From Saprospiraceae bacterium (GTDB lineage: Bacteria; Bacteroidota; Bacteroidia; Chitinophagales; Saprospiraceae): DNA of 39,354 bases. Both the position numbers and the translations under genes were made by a program. The stretch is from positions 1-39,354 of the forward strand of contig JAHDDR010000014.1 in NCBI GenBank assembly GCA_020629255.1, read 5' to 3'. Below are positions 25,059-33,909 of this stretch, one piece after another (position 1 is the first letter of the stretch; every line of letters starts with the position of its first letter). Under the pieces are notes generated by a model. It was given only the letters and a program-made list of their open reading frames with translations, ran no database searches and was not told where the DNA came from.

Positions 25059-25090
25059 TTTGATTTTATATCGAAACTTGTCTAACTTAG
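25059..25090 (+). promoter_or_regulatory. Candidate promoter of the ilv operon
   Basis: TTTG at 25059-25062 and TAACTTAG at 25083-25090 are 20 bases apart, fitting the Bacteroidota housekeeping pattern TTTG-N19-20-TAnnTTTG with one mismatch. Transcription would start near 25096-25100, just ahead of the leader peptide. Confidence 0.5.
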
Positions 25091-25109
25091 TTCCATACTA
25101 ATATTTCAA

Positions 25110-25169
25110 ATGAGACATTTATCCAACATCATTATTATCATTTCTATTATTATTGTGATTCCACAATAA
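25110..25169 (+). CDS. ilv operon leader peptide (isoleucine-rich)
   Basis: A 19-codon ORF encodes MRHLSNIIIIISIIIVIPQ followed by TAA. Nine of 19 residues are Ile, with one Val and one Leu, the end products of the operon or their branched-chain relative. It is followed within 35 bases by an intrinsic terminator placed just ahead of ilvD. This is the layout of ribosome-mediated attenuation as in enterobacterial ilv and leu leaders: when charged Ile-tRNA is scarce the ribosome stalls in the Ile run and the terminator does not form. The ORF is too short for ordinary gene finders. The regulatory role is inferred from composition, position and the complementary segments downstream. Confidence 0.85.
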   Translation: MRHLSNIIIIISIIIVIPQ

Positions 25170-25175
25170 AAGGAA

Positions 25176-25239
25176 GGATAGTTTTGATACACAAAATAAA
25201 TGAAAAGCTGTCCAAATAAATTTGGACAGCTTTTCTTAA
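25176..25239 (+). promoter_or_regulatory. ilv attenuator: antiterminator segment and terminator hairpin
   Basis: The terminator is a perfect 14-bp stem: arms 25203-25216 (AAAAGCTGTCCAAA) and 25221-25234, loop TAAA, then CTTAATTT. Segment GGATAGTTTT (25176-25185), 6 bases after the leader stop codon, can pair with AAAAGCTGTCC (25203-25213) with one G-U pair and one bulge, which would open the terminator. TTATCC in the leader (25119-25124), just before the Ile codons, can pair with GGATAG (25176-25181) and would release the terminator when the leader is read without stalling. These are the three mutually exclusive pairings expected of an attenuator. Confidence 0.75.
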
Positions 25240-25248
25240 TTTATACCA

Positions 25249-26925
25249 ATGGAATTAAACAAATACAGCAAAGAAGTAACCAGCGATGATTCAAGACCCG
25301 CAGCCCAAGCCATGCTCCATGCGATCGGTCTTACTGAAGATGACTTGAAGAAACCTCAAATAGGTGTAGCAAGTATGGGCTGGGATGGCAACCCCTGCAA
25401 CATGCACCTCAATGATTTGGCGAACCACGTCAAAGAAAGCATCAATCAAGAAAATCTGATTGGGCTGATATTTAATACCATCGGTGTAAGTGATGGTATT
25501 TCCATGGGAACCTCCGGAATGAGGTATTCACTTCCAAGCAGGGATATTATTGCCGATTCTATAGAAACAGTCGTCAGCGCTCAATGGTATGATGCAGTAG
25601 TTGCAGTGGTCGGATGTGATAAAAACATGCCAGGTGCACTAATGGCATTAGGAAGACTCAATCGACCGGGCATTATTCTTTACGGAGGAACCATCAGTCC
25701 AGGATGCCATGCAGGTAAATCCTTGGATATCGTTTCTGCTTTCGAAGCACTGGGACAAAAAATCGCTGGAGAAATTAATGAAGAAACCTTCAAAGCCATC
25801 AAGCAGAAAGCCTGTCCCGGCCCAGGGGCATGTGGAGGCATGTACACTGCCAACACCATGGCATCTGCTATTGAAGCCTTAGGAATGGGCTTACCCTATT
25901 CTTCATCCAACCCCGCAACGAGCGAAAATAAAAAGACAGATAGCAAAGCGATTGGAAAAGCCATTAAATTGCTGTTAGAAAAAGACATCAAACCCAAAGA
26001 CATCCTAACAAAAGAAGCCTTCGAAAATGCCATTACCTTAATAACAGTTCTCGGAGGATCAACCAATGCAGTCCTTCATTTAATTGCCGTTGCCAAATCC
26101 GTTAATGTTGATATTACCTTGGATGATTTCCAACGCATCAGCAACAAGACGCCTTACTTGGCAGATTTGAAGCCATCTGGTAAATATTTGATGGAAGATT
26201 TGCATCACGCAGGTGGTGTTCCCGCTGTGATGAAATTTTTATTGGATAAAGGATTCTTACACGGCGATTGCCTGACTGTCACAGGTAAAACAATGGCAGA
26301 AAACCTGAAGGAAATCCCCCCCTTGGACCCAGAACAAAAGATTATTTTCCCTTTAGAAAATCCCATCAAAGAAACAGGGCATCTTCAAATTCTATATGGC
26401 AATTTGGCACCAGAGGGAGCCGTCGCCAAAATAACAGGTAAAGAAGGAACGGAATTTGAAGGAATAGCTAAAGTCTTTGATAGTGAAGAAGAGGCAAACC
26501 AAGCCATCATGAACAAAGAAATACAGGCAGGTAATATCGTGGTGATTCGTTATTGCGGTCCCAAAGGCGGTCCAGGAATGCCTGAAATGCTCAAACCCAC
26601 ATCACTCATTATGGGAGAAGGGCTAGGAAACCAAGTAGCATTGATTACCGATGGTCGCTTTTCGGGAGGAACACATGGCTTTGTGGTCGGCCATATTACA
26701 CCCGAGGCTCAAGCTGGCGGTCCCATCGCTTTTTTAAAAGATGGTGATAAAATTAGAATAGACGCCAAAGAAAATAAAATTCAAGTTTTGATTTCTGAAA
26801 AAGAAATGACCACAAGAAAAGGAGAATGGACAGCCCCAAAACTCAAAGCAAAATCAGGGCTATTATATAAATATGCAAAAACAGTTTCATCAGCAAGCGA
26901 AGGCTGCGTGACAGATGAATTCTAG
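25249..26925 (+). CDS. ilvD: Dihydroxy-acid dehydratase
   Basis: A 558-residue IlvD/Edd family enzyme, the usual length. It dehydrates 2,3-dihydroxy-isovalerate and 2,3-dihydroxy-3-methylvalerate to the keto acids of valine and isoleucine, using an iron-sulfur cluster and Mg. Visible conserved blocks are the cysteine-bearing [23 protein letters not shown] and [18 protein letters not shown], plus [37 protein letters not shown] and [20 protein letters not shown]. Its ATG stands 14 bases after the attenuator hairpin. It is the first gene of the ilvDBNCA operon; ilvB follows after 18 bases. Confidence 0.97.
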   Translation: MELNKYSKEVTSDDSRPAAQAMLHAIGLTEDDLKKPQIGVASMGWDGNPCNMHLNDLANHVKESINQENLIGLIFNTIGVSDGISMGTSGMRYSLPSRDIIADSIETVVSAQWYDAVVAVVGCDKNMPGALMALGRLNRPGIILYGGTISPGCHAGKSLDIVSAFEALGQKIAGEINEETFKAIKQKACPGPGACGGMYTANTMASAIEALGMGLPYSSSNPATSENKKTDSKAIGKAIKLLLEKDIKPKDILTKEAFENAITLITVLGGSTNAVLHLIAVAKSVNVDITLDDFQRISNKTPYLADLKPSGKYLMEDLHHAGGVPAVMKFLLDKGFLHGDCLTVTGKTMAENLKEIPPLDPEQKIIFPLENPIKETGHLQILYGNLAPEGAVAKITGKEGTEFEGIAKVFDSEEEANQAIMNKEIQAGNIVVIRYCGPKGGPGMPEMLKPTSLIMGEGLGNQVALITDGRFSGGTHGFVVGHITPEAQAGGPIAFLKDGDKIRIDAKENKIQVLISEKEMTTRKGEWTAPKLKAKSGLLYKYAKTVSSASEGCVTDEF

Positions 26926-26943
26926 AACCTAAATACCACAGCA

Positions 26944-28695
26944 ATGAAGGTAAAAGAAAAGAAAAAACAAAAAGCAAATAAAGAGACAGAAAAGATAACA
27001 GGTGCAGAAGCCGTTCTAAAATGTCTTTTAGCAGAAGGGGTCGATACCATTTTCGGATATCCGGGAGGAGCCATCATGCCCGTATATGATGCTTTATATT
27101 ATTATGCGGATAAGATCAACCACATTTTACCAAGACATGAGCAAGGAGCGACCCATGCTGCGGAAGGTTATTCAAGGGTAACCCGTAAAACTGGGGTCTG
27201 CATGGCTACGTCCGGACCTGGAGCCACCAATTTGGTAACGGGCATTGCAGATGCCATAATGGATTCCACGCCTATGGTTTGCATCACCGGACAAGTGGCA
27301 AGCCATGTGCTAGGCTCTGATGCGTTTCAAGAAACAGATGTGATTGGCTTGACGACCCCCATCACAAAGTGGAATTATCAAATTACCAAAGCAGCAGAAA
27401 TTCCAGAAGTCTTTGCCAAAGCATTTTATATCGCAAACTCTGGAAGACCCGGTCCTGTCGTCATTGACATCACCAAAGATGCCCAATTGGAAAATTTTGA
27501 TTTCAAATACGAGAAAATCAATGAAATCCGTAGTTACCACCCTGTTCCAAAACCCAATAAAGAAAGAATTTCTGAAGCAGCAGACCTCATCAACAAAGCA
27601 AGAAAACCTTTCATTTTGGCGGGACATGGAATCCTAATTTCCGGAGCAAAAGATGAGTTTATAAAATTCGTAGAAAAAACAGGAATTCCTGTAGGAACGA
27701 CCATTCATGGATTATCTTCTATCCCCACAAGCCATCCCTTGAACATGGGTATGTTGGGCATGCATGGCAATTATGGCCCCAATGTAAAAACCAATGAATG
27801 CGATGTGCTAATAGCCATCGGAATGCGTTTCGATGATCGGGTTACCGGAGATGTAAAAAGATATGCGACCCAAGCCAAAGTCATACATATTGAAATAGAC
27901 CCCTCCGAAATCAATAAAAATATTCCGGCAGACATTCCGGTTTTAGCCGATGTAAAAATGGCATTAGAAGCATTGTTGCCTTTGGTCAAGGAAAAAAAAT
28001 ATCCAAAGTGGGAAAAAGAATTCCATCATTGTGAAGCCGAAGAGCAAAAATGGGTGAAAGAAAAAGCACTACAACCCGCAGACAATGGTTTGATGAGAAT
28101 GGGGCAAGTTATTAAAGAAGTTTCGGATCAAACTAAAGGGAAAGCCATTGTCGTAACAGATGTAGGCCAACACCAAATGTATGCGGCTAGATATTATGAT
28201 TATGAATGTACCAATCAATGGGTATCTTCGGGCGGAGCAGGAACAATGGGCTTTGGTCTTCCCGCAGCCTTCGGGGCAAAATATGCACATCCGGAAAAAG
28301 AAGTAATCGCTATCGTTGGAGACGGAGGCTTCCAAATGACCCTTCAAGAATTAGGCATGTGTTCCCAATATGGAATCAATGTAAAAATACTTTTATTGGA
28401 TAATAATTACTTAGGCATGGTAAGACAATGGCAGCAATTGTTTTTTGATAGAAGATATTCATCCGTAGCATTAGAAAATCCGGATTTCATAACCATAGCA
28501 AAAGGCTTTGGTGTCGAAGGAAAAACCATTTCCCATACATCCAAGCTTAAGAAAGGAATCAAGAAAATGTTGAAACACAAAGGGCCTTACCTTCTGCATG
28601 TCATGATAGAAAAAGAAGACAATGTATTCCCGATGGTTCCTACGGGATATTCTGTTTCAGAAATCATTCTAAGACCTGAAGAATTAAAAAAATAG
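26944..28695 (+). CDS. ilvB: Acetolactate synthase large (catalytic) subunit
   Basis: A 583-residue thiamine-diphosphate enzyme. It condenses pyruvate with pyruvate or 2-ketobutyrate to acetolactate or acetohydroxybutyrate, the first common step of Val/Ile synthesis. Visible features: the N-terminal domain with [14 protein letters not shown] and the catalytic Glu in [14 protein letters not shown], the FAD/middle domain ([23 protein letters not shown]), and the ThDP-binding motif [13 protein letters not shown] through [14 protein letters not shown]. The residues before about 20 are a Lys-rich extension ([16 protein letters not shown]). It sits 4 bases ahead of the regulatory subunit gene ilvN. 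Confidence 0.96.
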   Translation: MKVKEKKKQKANKETEKITGAEAVLKCLLAEGVDTIFGYPGGAIMPVYDALYYYADKINHILPRHEQGATHAAEGYSRVTRKTGVCMATSGPGATNLVTGIADAIMDSTPMVCITGQVASHVLGSDAFQETDVIGLTTPITKWNYQITKAAEIPEVFAKAFYIANSGRPGPVVIDITKDAQLENFDFKYEKINEIRSYHPVPKPNKERISEAADLINKARKPFILAGHGILISGAKDEFIKFVEKTGIPVGTTIHGLSSIPTSHPLNMGMLGMHGNYGPNVKTNECDVLIAIGMRFDDRVTGDVKRYATQAKVIHIEIDPSEINKNIPADIPVLADVKMALEALLPLVKEKKYPKWEKEFHHCEAEEQKWVKEKALQPADNGLMRMGQVIKEVSDQTKGKAIVVTDVGQHQMYAARYYDYECTNQWVSSGGAGTMGFGLPAAFGAKYAHPEKEVIAIVGDGGFQMTLQELGMCSQYGINVKILLLDNNYLGMVRQWQQLFFDRRYSSVALENPDFITIAKGFGVEGKTISHTSKLKKGIKKMLKHKGPYLLHVMIEKEDNVFPMVPTGYSVSEIILRPEELKK

Positions 28696-28699
28696 AATT

Positions 28700-29260
28700 A
28701 TGGCAATAGCATCTGATATAAAACAAGAATATACCATTACCATTTTTTCTGAAAATACGGTAGGATTATTAAGTCGTGTTGTAGGCGTATTTACCAAACG
28801 GCACATCAACATAGAAAGCATTGTCGCTTCGGAATCTTCTATGAAAGGAATTTACAAATACACCATAGTCGTTTGTGTAGATGAAATCCTAGTTCGCAAA
28901 CTAATATCCCAACTCGATAAGCAAGTGGATGTACTCAAAGCCTTCCATTATCGAAGGGATGAAATCGTGTATCAAGAAATTGCATTATACAAGGTGGTAG
29001 CAGAAAAATTCAAGGAAGGAAGCAGTATCGAACAATTGATTCGCAAACACAATGCCCGGTTATTAAGTGTAGAACCGGAGTTCTTCGTCTTGGAAAAAAC
29101 AGGGCATAAAGAAGAAACGGAGGCTCTTTTAAACGACTTGAAAGCAGAAGGTGCCGTATTCGAATTCGTTCGTTCTGGAAGAGTGGCAATCATCAAACCC
29201 ATGGAACGCCTGAATACTTATTTAGAATCCTTAAAAGACATAACAGTATCAATGGATTAA
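28700..29260 (+). CDS. ilvN: Acetolactate synthase small (regulatory) subunit
   Basis: A 186-residue regulatory subunit. The N-terminal ACT domain (about 10-80) reads YTITIFSENTVGLLSRVVGVFTKRHINIESI, the classic motif of IlvN/IlvH proteins that bind valine at the subunit interface; a C-terminal ALS_ss_C-like domain (about 85-165: EIALYKVVAEKF, LSVEPEFFVLEKTG, FEFVRSGRVAI) follows. It activates the catalytic subunit and gives feedback inhibition. It starts 4 bases after the ilvB stop. Confidence 0.94.
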   Translation: MAIASDIKQEYTITIFSENTVGLLSRVVGVFTKRHINIESIVASESSMKGIYKYTIVVCVDEILVRKLISQLDKQVDVLKAFHYRRDEIVYQEIALYKVVAEKFKEGSSIEQLIRKHNARLLSVEPEFFVLEKTGHKEETEALLNDLKAEGAVFEFVRSGRVAIIKPMERLNTYLESLKDITVSMD

Positions 29261-29315
29261 CAATTATCCATGAGAATAAGAAATTAAATTAATTCATCAA
29301 AAACAGTATCATAAC

Positions 29316-30362
29316 GTGGCAAAATTGAATTTCGGAGGCGTAGAAGAAAACGTCATAACAAGAGAAGAATTTCCATTAGAAAAAGCATTGGAAACCATGA
29401 AGGATGAAACCATTGCCGTTATCGGTTATGGTGTTCAAGGGCCGGGTCAATCCCTCAATCTGAGGGACAACGGTTTTAATGTCATTGTAGGACAAAGAAG
29501 TCCTTCAAAATCATACGACAAAGCCATAAAAGATGGGTGGATTCCAGGCGAAACCTTGTTTTCCATTCCCGAAGCATGCGAAAAAGCATCCGTCATTTTT
29601 TACCTATTGTCTGATGCGGCACAAATTGCAGTTTGGCCTACTCTCAAAAAATATTTGACTCCAGGCAAAGCTTTATATTTTTCCCATGGATTTGGTATCA
29701 CATACAACGAAAGAACTGGCATTATCCCCCCCGAAGGCATAGATGTTATCTTATGTGCCCCTAAAGGTTCAGGCACTTCGTTAAGAAGATTGTTCCTAGA
29801 AGGGCGAGGCTTGAATTCTTCCTACGCCATCCATCAAGATGCGACAGGAAAAGCATTCGAAAGAGCCGTTTCTTTAGGGATTGGCGTTGGGTCGGGCTAT
29901 TTATTCGAAACCACCTTCAAAAGAGAGGTCTATTCCGATTTGACCGGCGAACGGGGCACTCTGATGGGAGCCTTGGCAGGTTTGTTCGAAGCCCAATATG
30001 AAGTTTTGAGAGAACGAGGACATTCTCCCAGCGAAGCGTTCAATGAAACAGTAGAAGAATTAACTCAATCCCTTATGCCTTTAGTGGCGGAAAATGGAAT
30101 GGATTGGATGTATGCTAATACCTCTACCACCGCACAAAGAGGAGCCTTGGACTGGAGCAAACGTTTCAAAGCATTAACGAAACCACTCTTTAACGAATTA
30201 TATGATGAAGTGGCAGCCGGAAGGGAAGCCCAAATATCCATAGATTCCAATAGCCAACCCGACTATCGGGAAAAGTTAGAAGTCGAACTCAAGGACATCA
30301 GAGAATCTGAAATCTGGAAAGCAGGCAAGGTTGTTCGTTCACTTCGTCCCGAAAATAAATGA
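29316..30362 (+). CDS. ilvC: Ketol-acid reductoisomerase (GTG start), fungal-like subtype
   Basis: A 348-residue NADPH-dependent enzyme that isomerises and reduces acetolactate/acetohydroxybutyrate. It starts with GTG at 29316 (GTG GCA AAA), giving MAKLNFGGVEENV. The Rossmann loop is GYGVQGPGQSLNLRDNGFNV rather than the GYGSQGHAHALNLRDSG of most bacteria, followed by GQRSPSKSYDKA. Metal-site blocks SDLTGERGTLMGALAGLFEAQYE and HSPSEAFNETVEELTQSL are intact. The sequence resembles fungal mitochondrial Ilv5 more than enterobacterial IlvC, judging from memory (for example SNSQPDYREKLE and the ending RPEN). It ends in a 4-base ATGA overlap with ilvA. Confidence 0.95.
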   Translation: MAKLNFGGVEENVITREEFPLEKALETMKDETIAVIGYGVQGPGQSLNLRDNGFNVIVGQRSPSKSYDKAIKDGWIPGETLFSIPEACEKASVIFYLLSDAAQIAVWPTLKKYLTPGKALYFSHGFGITYNERTGIIPPEGIDVILCAPKGSGTSLRRLFLEGRGLNSSYAIHQDATGKAFERAVSLGIGVGSGYLFETTFKREVYSDLTGERGTLMGALAGLFEAQYEVLRERGHSPSEAFNETVEELTQSLMPLVAENGMDWMYANTSTTAQRGALDWSKRFKALTKPLFNELYDEVAAGREAQISIDSNSQPDYREKLEVELKDIRESEIWKAGKVVRSLRPENK

Positions 30363-31600
30363 TACAGCTAGAAAAAATTTATGAAGCAAGGGTAAGACTC
30401 AGAGGGGTAATTGATAAAACCCCTCTGATGTATAATCATTTTCTTTCTGAAAAATATGATTGCCATGTTTATTTGAAAAGAGAAGATTTGCAAGTCGTAC
30501 GCTCCTATAAAATCAGAGGTGCATATAATAAGATGTCCCAACTCTCTCCTGGTGCAAAACAGAAAGGGGTAGTTTGTGCAAGTGCAGGAAATCATGCACA
30601 AGGCGTTGCTCTGGCTTGTAGTCTTCTTGAAATCAAGGGTAAAATTTACATGCCCAACCCCACCCCGAGGCAAAAAGTAAATAAAGTAAAACGGTTTGGC
30701 AAGGATTGGGTAGAGGTCATCCTTACAGGAGACACCTTCGATGATGCCTACACTGCCGCCATTCATGATGCAGAAACATCCAACCAATCATTTATCCATC
30801 CTTTTAATGATGAGCAAATCATGGAAGGGCAAGGAACGGTCGGGCTGGAAATTCTGGAAGATTCCAAAGAAAATATCGATTTACTTTTTGTACCCATAGG
30901 AGGTGGCGGTTTAGCCAGCGGGCTGGGTTCCTGTTTCAGAAAATTGAGTTCCCACACTCAAATCATCGGAGTGGAACCCAAAGGAGCCCCTGCGATGAAG
31001 CGTTCCATTGAATCGGGAAAATTGGTCAATTTAAAATCCGTTGATACATTTGTCGATGGAGCAGCTGTTAAATCCGTAGGAGACAAAACCCTCAAAATTT
31101 CTCAAGAAGTACTAGAAGAAATTAAGTTGGTGTCCGAAGGAAAAGTATGTACTACCATTCTTGAATTATACAATGAAGAAGCCATCGTTGTAGAACCTGC
31201 CGGAGCCTTAACCATTGCGGCACTTGATACTTGTAAGGAACTCATAAAGGGAAAAAATGTAGTTTGTGTGGTTAGTGGCGGAAACAATGACATCACCCGA
31301 ATGGAAGAAATCAAGGAGCGTTCTTTGATTCACGAAGGATTCAAGCATTATTTTGTTATCTCATTTCCTCAACGGGCAGGCGCCTTGAAAGAGTTCGTCA
31401 ATCATGTTTTAGGTGCAGAAGATGATATCACCTTTTTCCAATACACAAAAAAAAATAGCAGGGAAAAAGGTCCGGCCCTAGTAGGCGTTGAACTTAAAGA
31501 TAAAAATGATTATGAAGGCCTCATCAGACGTATGGAGCAAGTGGGTATTTCTTATAGCACAAGAGAAATGAATCCGGAAATATTTGATTTTATCGTTTGA
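30359..31600 (+). CDS. ilvA: Threonine ammonia-lyase (threonine dehydratase), biosynthetic
   Basis: A 413-residue PLP enzyme that converts threonine to 2-ketobutyrate, the precursor of isoleucine. The PLP lysine is Lys51 in VRSYKIRGAYNKM; the phosphate-binding glycine loop is PIGGGGLASGLG (about 180-190), and SAGNHAQGVA binds substrate. A C-terminal ACT-like regulatory domain (about 325-410: YFVISFPQRAGALKEFVNHVLG) indicates feedback control by isoleucine, as in the shorter IlvA form with one regulatory domain. Start overlaps the ilvC stop (ATGA). Its presence in the operon explains why the leader peptide is dominated by isoleucine codons. No intrinsic terminator fits in the 10 bases before the convergent HD gene. 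Confidence 0.95.
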   Translation: MIQLEKIYEARVRLRGVIDKTPLMYNHFLSEKYDCHVYLKREDLQVVRSYKIRGAYNKMSQLSPGAKQKGVVCASAGNHAQGVALACSLLEIKGKIYMPNPTPRQKVNKVKRFGKDWVEVILTGDTFDDAYTAAIHDAETSNQSFIHPFNDEQIMEGQGTVGLEILEDSKENIDLLFVPIGGGGLASGLGSCFRKLSSHTQIIGVEPKGAPAMKRSIESGKLVNLKSVDTFVDGAAVKSVGDKTLKISQEVLEEIKLVSEGKVCTTILELYNEEAIVVEPAGALTIAALDTCKELIKGKNVVCVVSGGNNDITRMEEIKERSLIHEGFKHYFVISFPQRAGALKEFVNHVLGAEDDITFFQYTKKNSREKGPALVGVELKDKNDYEGLIRRMEQVGISYSTREMNPEIFDFIV

Positions 31601-31610
31601 TGACAAAGGG

Positions 31611-32300
31611 CTAAAAGTCTACCACTTCAATTTCTTTAACCGTAGATTCAAACCAATGAAGGGGAGCTTGGTTCTTATCTCCCGTTTTCGTATCACACTT
31701 AAAGAAAAGGTAGAAAAGTTGGAAATAATCGCCCAATTCTCTTTTTAAACGATCCAATTTCAACTGGCATTCTACAAATCGGTGTTGACGGAAAAGTTGC
31801 CAACTATAATACGCTTCATCATGAAGTTCGATCAATCGCACTAAGCGGGTATCGGTAATATATGGGGCAGCAAATTGGGCAGCATAAACAGCGTGGTGGT
31901 TATCCGGCATTCTGCCATGAATTTTCCGAGAGGCATCTTCCTTATATTTGAAGGAATCATGGATAAGAGTAATCAGACGGAGTTTATTTTTAGTATCCGA
32001 ATCTAAATCAGGAATCCGATTTACGTTTTCCATCACTTCCTTGATATGAAAAATCACCTTTCCTTCAGGATGCCCATAACGGGGTGTTCCCCAAAACAAT
32101 CCTTTTCGGAATGAGGCATCTGAAATGATTGCGCGTTCAAGTTCGGTTTGTGCATCTATCATTTCAGCAATGAGGAGTTCTTCTTTTTCTGGATTAATCA
32201 TCCGATCTTCCACATAATGTTTATAGTTGTCTGCAAAGGTATTCATGTTCTTGGACATAAACGATCTATTCGGTGATTTTGAAACATTAGAACTTCCCAT
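31611..32300 (-). CDS. HD-domain protein, putative metal-dependent phosphohydrolase
   Basis: A 229-residue soluble protein. The core shows the spaced residues of an HD domain: His85 in KVIFHIKEVM, His114-Asp115 in LITLIHDSFKYK, His135/His136 in DNHHAVYAAQFA and Asp161 in ELHDEAY. HD proteins hydrolyse phosphoester bonds of nucleotides or related compounds; the substrate is unknown. Several Met codons near the N-terminus (residues 1, 15, 19) make the start uncertain; the first is given. The gene is alone, convergent with ilvA, and shares a 296-base upstream region with the divergent htrA-like gene. That region shows only short hairpins (for example near 32392-32407) and no clear promoter match. 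Confidence 0.7.
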   Translation of the reverse strand: MGSSNVSKSPNRSFMSKNMNTFADNYKHYVEDRMINPEKEELLIAEMIDAQTELERAIISDASFRKGLFWGTPRYGHPEGKVIFHIKEVMENVNRIPDLDSDTKNKLRLITLIHDSFKYKEDASRKIHGRMPDNHHAVYAAQFAAPYITDTRLVRLIELHDEAYYSWQLFRQHRFVECQLKLDRLKRELGDYFQLFYLFFKCDTKTGDKNQAPLHWFESTVKEIEVVDF

Positions 32301-32596
32301 TTCTTTAAATTGTTGTGTTAATGATAGATAGAAGTTCTTGATTTTCTATAAAATAAGTGCTGATGATCGTTAAACATACAGTTTTTGTAGACGAACTCAT
32401 TTGTTCGAGGGATAAACGGATAACCCGTTAATTATCAATAGTTAAATGATTCATTAAAACATATGTCAAAGCTTGTTAATGTACCGTTAAAGTAACTTTT
32501 CATGGGAAACAAACCCGATTTATGGTCGTTATAGAGGCATAGAAATTAATGAATTAAAAATCAATTATTTTTCAACAGTTTTTAAACCAACTAAAA

Positions 32597-33727
32597 TTGA
32601 AACAATTAATTTCATTAGTATTTGCAGGGATGATTGGAGGAATGGTAGCAATGACAGGAATGTATTTTTTGCAACCCAAAAGTAACTCAGCAAACTCTGA
32701 GAACTATACAACTCCAATTCATAACCAAAACGTAAAATGGGATCAGAACGCTGTTCCTTTTGACTTCAAATCAGCTGCTAAAAAAGCAATGCCCGTTGTG
32801 GTTCATATCACGGCAAGTGAAACTGGAACCGCAAGTAGAAATAGAGGAAACAATCCTTTCGAGGATTTATTCGGAGGGGATTGGTTTTATGGAGGCCCAC
32901 AAAAAGGCACCGGTTCTGGAGTCATTTACACCAAAGAAGGATATATCATCACCAATAACCATGTCGTCGACTTTGCCGACGAAGTGGAAGTGACACTATA
33001 TGATAATAGAACGTTCCAAGCAAAAGTGGTTGGAACCGATAAGACAACAGATTTGGCCGTCTTGAAAATAGAAGCAACAGATTTGCCAACATTGAAAATT
33101 GCAGATTCCGATAATGCAGAAGTAGGAGAATGGGTTTTGGCCGTCGGTAATCCTTTTGATTTGACATCAACAGTCACCGCAGGAATTATCAGTGCGAAAG
33201 CACGGAATATCAATATCCTAAGCAATAAAAAATCCATAGAATCCTTTATTCAGACAGATGCTGCTGTTAATCCAGGTAATTCTGGAGGAGCCTTGGTTGA
33301 TGCTGAAGGAAAACTCGTAGGAATCAATACCGCTATTGCCACACAAACCGGTTCTTTTTCAGGATATTCATTTGCAATTCCTATAAATATTGTAACCAAA
33401 GTGGTGGATGATCTCATCCAATATGGAAAATCACAAAGAGGGCTCATCGGAATAGATATCCAAGATTTGGATAGCGACCATGCCGAAGAGTTAGGATTGA
33501 AAATCAACCAAGGAGTCGTAATTGTTGGAGTGATTGATGGAATGGCAGGACAATTTGCAGGATTATTACCCGACGATGTCATTACAAAAGTGGATGACAA
33601 AACTGTAAAATCCAGCCCTGAACTACAAGAACTTGTAGGGAGGAAAAGACCGGGAGATGTGGTCAACCTAACCATTGTAAGAAATGGTAAAACACAAAAA
33701 ATACCTGTCCGATTAAAAGCCGGATAG
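32597..33727 (+). CDS. HtrA/Deg-type periplasmic serine protease (TTG start)
   Basis: A 376-residue S1C protease. It appears to start with TTG at 32597, giving MKQLISLVFAGMIGGMVAMTGMYF, a hydrophobic signal or signal-anchor; later ATGs would cut into it. Catalytic triad: His122 in ITNNHVVD, Asp152 in TTDLAVLKI and Ser229 in NPGNSGGAL. One PDZ domain follows (about 275-375: GLIGIDIQDLD, GVVIVGVIDGMAGQFAGLLPDDVITKVD), so it resembles DegS or single-PDZ Deg proteins rather than DegP with two. It should act in the periplasm on misfolded or signalling proteins. It ends at a strong terminator (33782-33818). Confidence 0.92.
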   Translation: MKQLISLVFAGMIGGMVAMTGMYFLQPKSNSANSENYTTPIHNQNVKWDQNAVPFDFKSAAKKAMPVVVHITASETGTASRNRGNNPFEDLFGGDWFYGGPQKGTGSGVIYTKEGYIITNNHVVDFADEVEVTLYDNRTFQAKVVGTDKTTDLAVLKIEATDLPTLKIADSDNAEVGEWVLAVGNPFDLTSTVTAGIISAKARNINILSNKKSIESFIQTDAAVNPGNSGGALVDAEGKLVGINTAIATQTGSFSGYSFAIPINIVTKVVDDLIQYGKSQRGLIGIDIQDLDSDHAEELGLKINQGVVIVGVIDGMAGQFAGLLPDDVITKVDDKTVKSSPELQELVGRKRPGDVVNLTIVRNGKTQKIPVRLKAG

Positions 33728-33781
33728 CAGATATAAAGAACTTTTATCTTGTTTAAAGTTGGTTTTTCGTTTTGTTTTGAT

Positions 33782-33818
33782 GCGTCCGTCTCGCTAACCG
33801 CGGGGCGGGCGTTTTTTT
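33782..33818 (+). terminator. Rho-independent terminator after the htrA-like gene
   Basis: GCGTCCGTCTCGC (33782-33794) pairs with GCGGGGCGGGCG(T) (33800-33812), about 12-13 bp including several G-U pairs, with a 5-base loop TAACC and a run of seven T. It is unusually G+C-rich for the surroundings. Confidence 0.9.
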
Positions 33819-33909
33819 GTTTGATGCCCCCATATTTAGCATGATATGCGAAAAGACCTTATATTTGCTTAGCGAATTTTCGCTAATTGCTTTATAAGTT
33901 GAATTTGAA

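Larger units (their letters stand above)
24800..25248. other. Intergenic region: terminator, ilv promoter and attenuator leader
   Basis: This 449-base stretch holds the terminator of the T9SS gene (24828-24861), about 200 A+T-rich bases without recognisable features, and the ilv leader: promoter (25059-25090), leader peptide (25110-25169), antiterminator (25176-25185) and terminator hairpin (25203-25234). Confidence 0.7.

Noticed and set aside
32392-32430. Short hairpins (CGAAC/GTTCG and AACGG/CCGTT) upstream of the HD gene as RNA gene or tRNA-like element
   Set aside because: Only 5-bp stems, no cloverleaf and no known RNA motif.
32490-32520. GGGAAAC followed by GGTCG as an ECF-sigma promoter for the htrA-like gene
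   Set aside because: The spacing (about 14 bases) and motifs do not match a defined ECF consensus for this phylum well enough.
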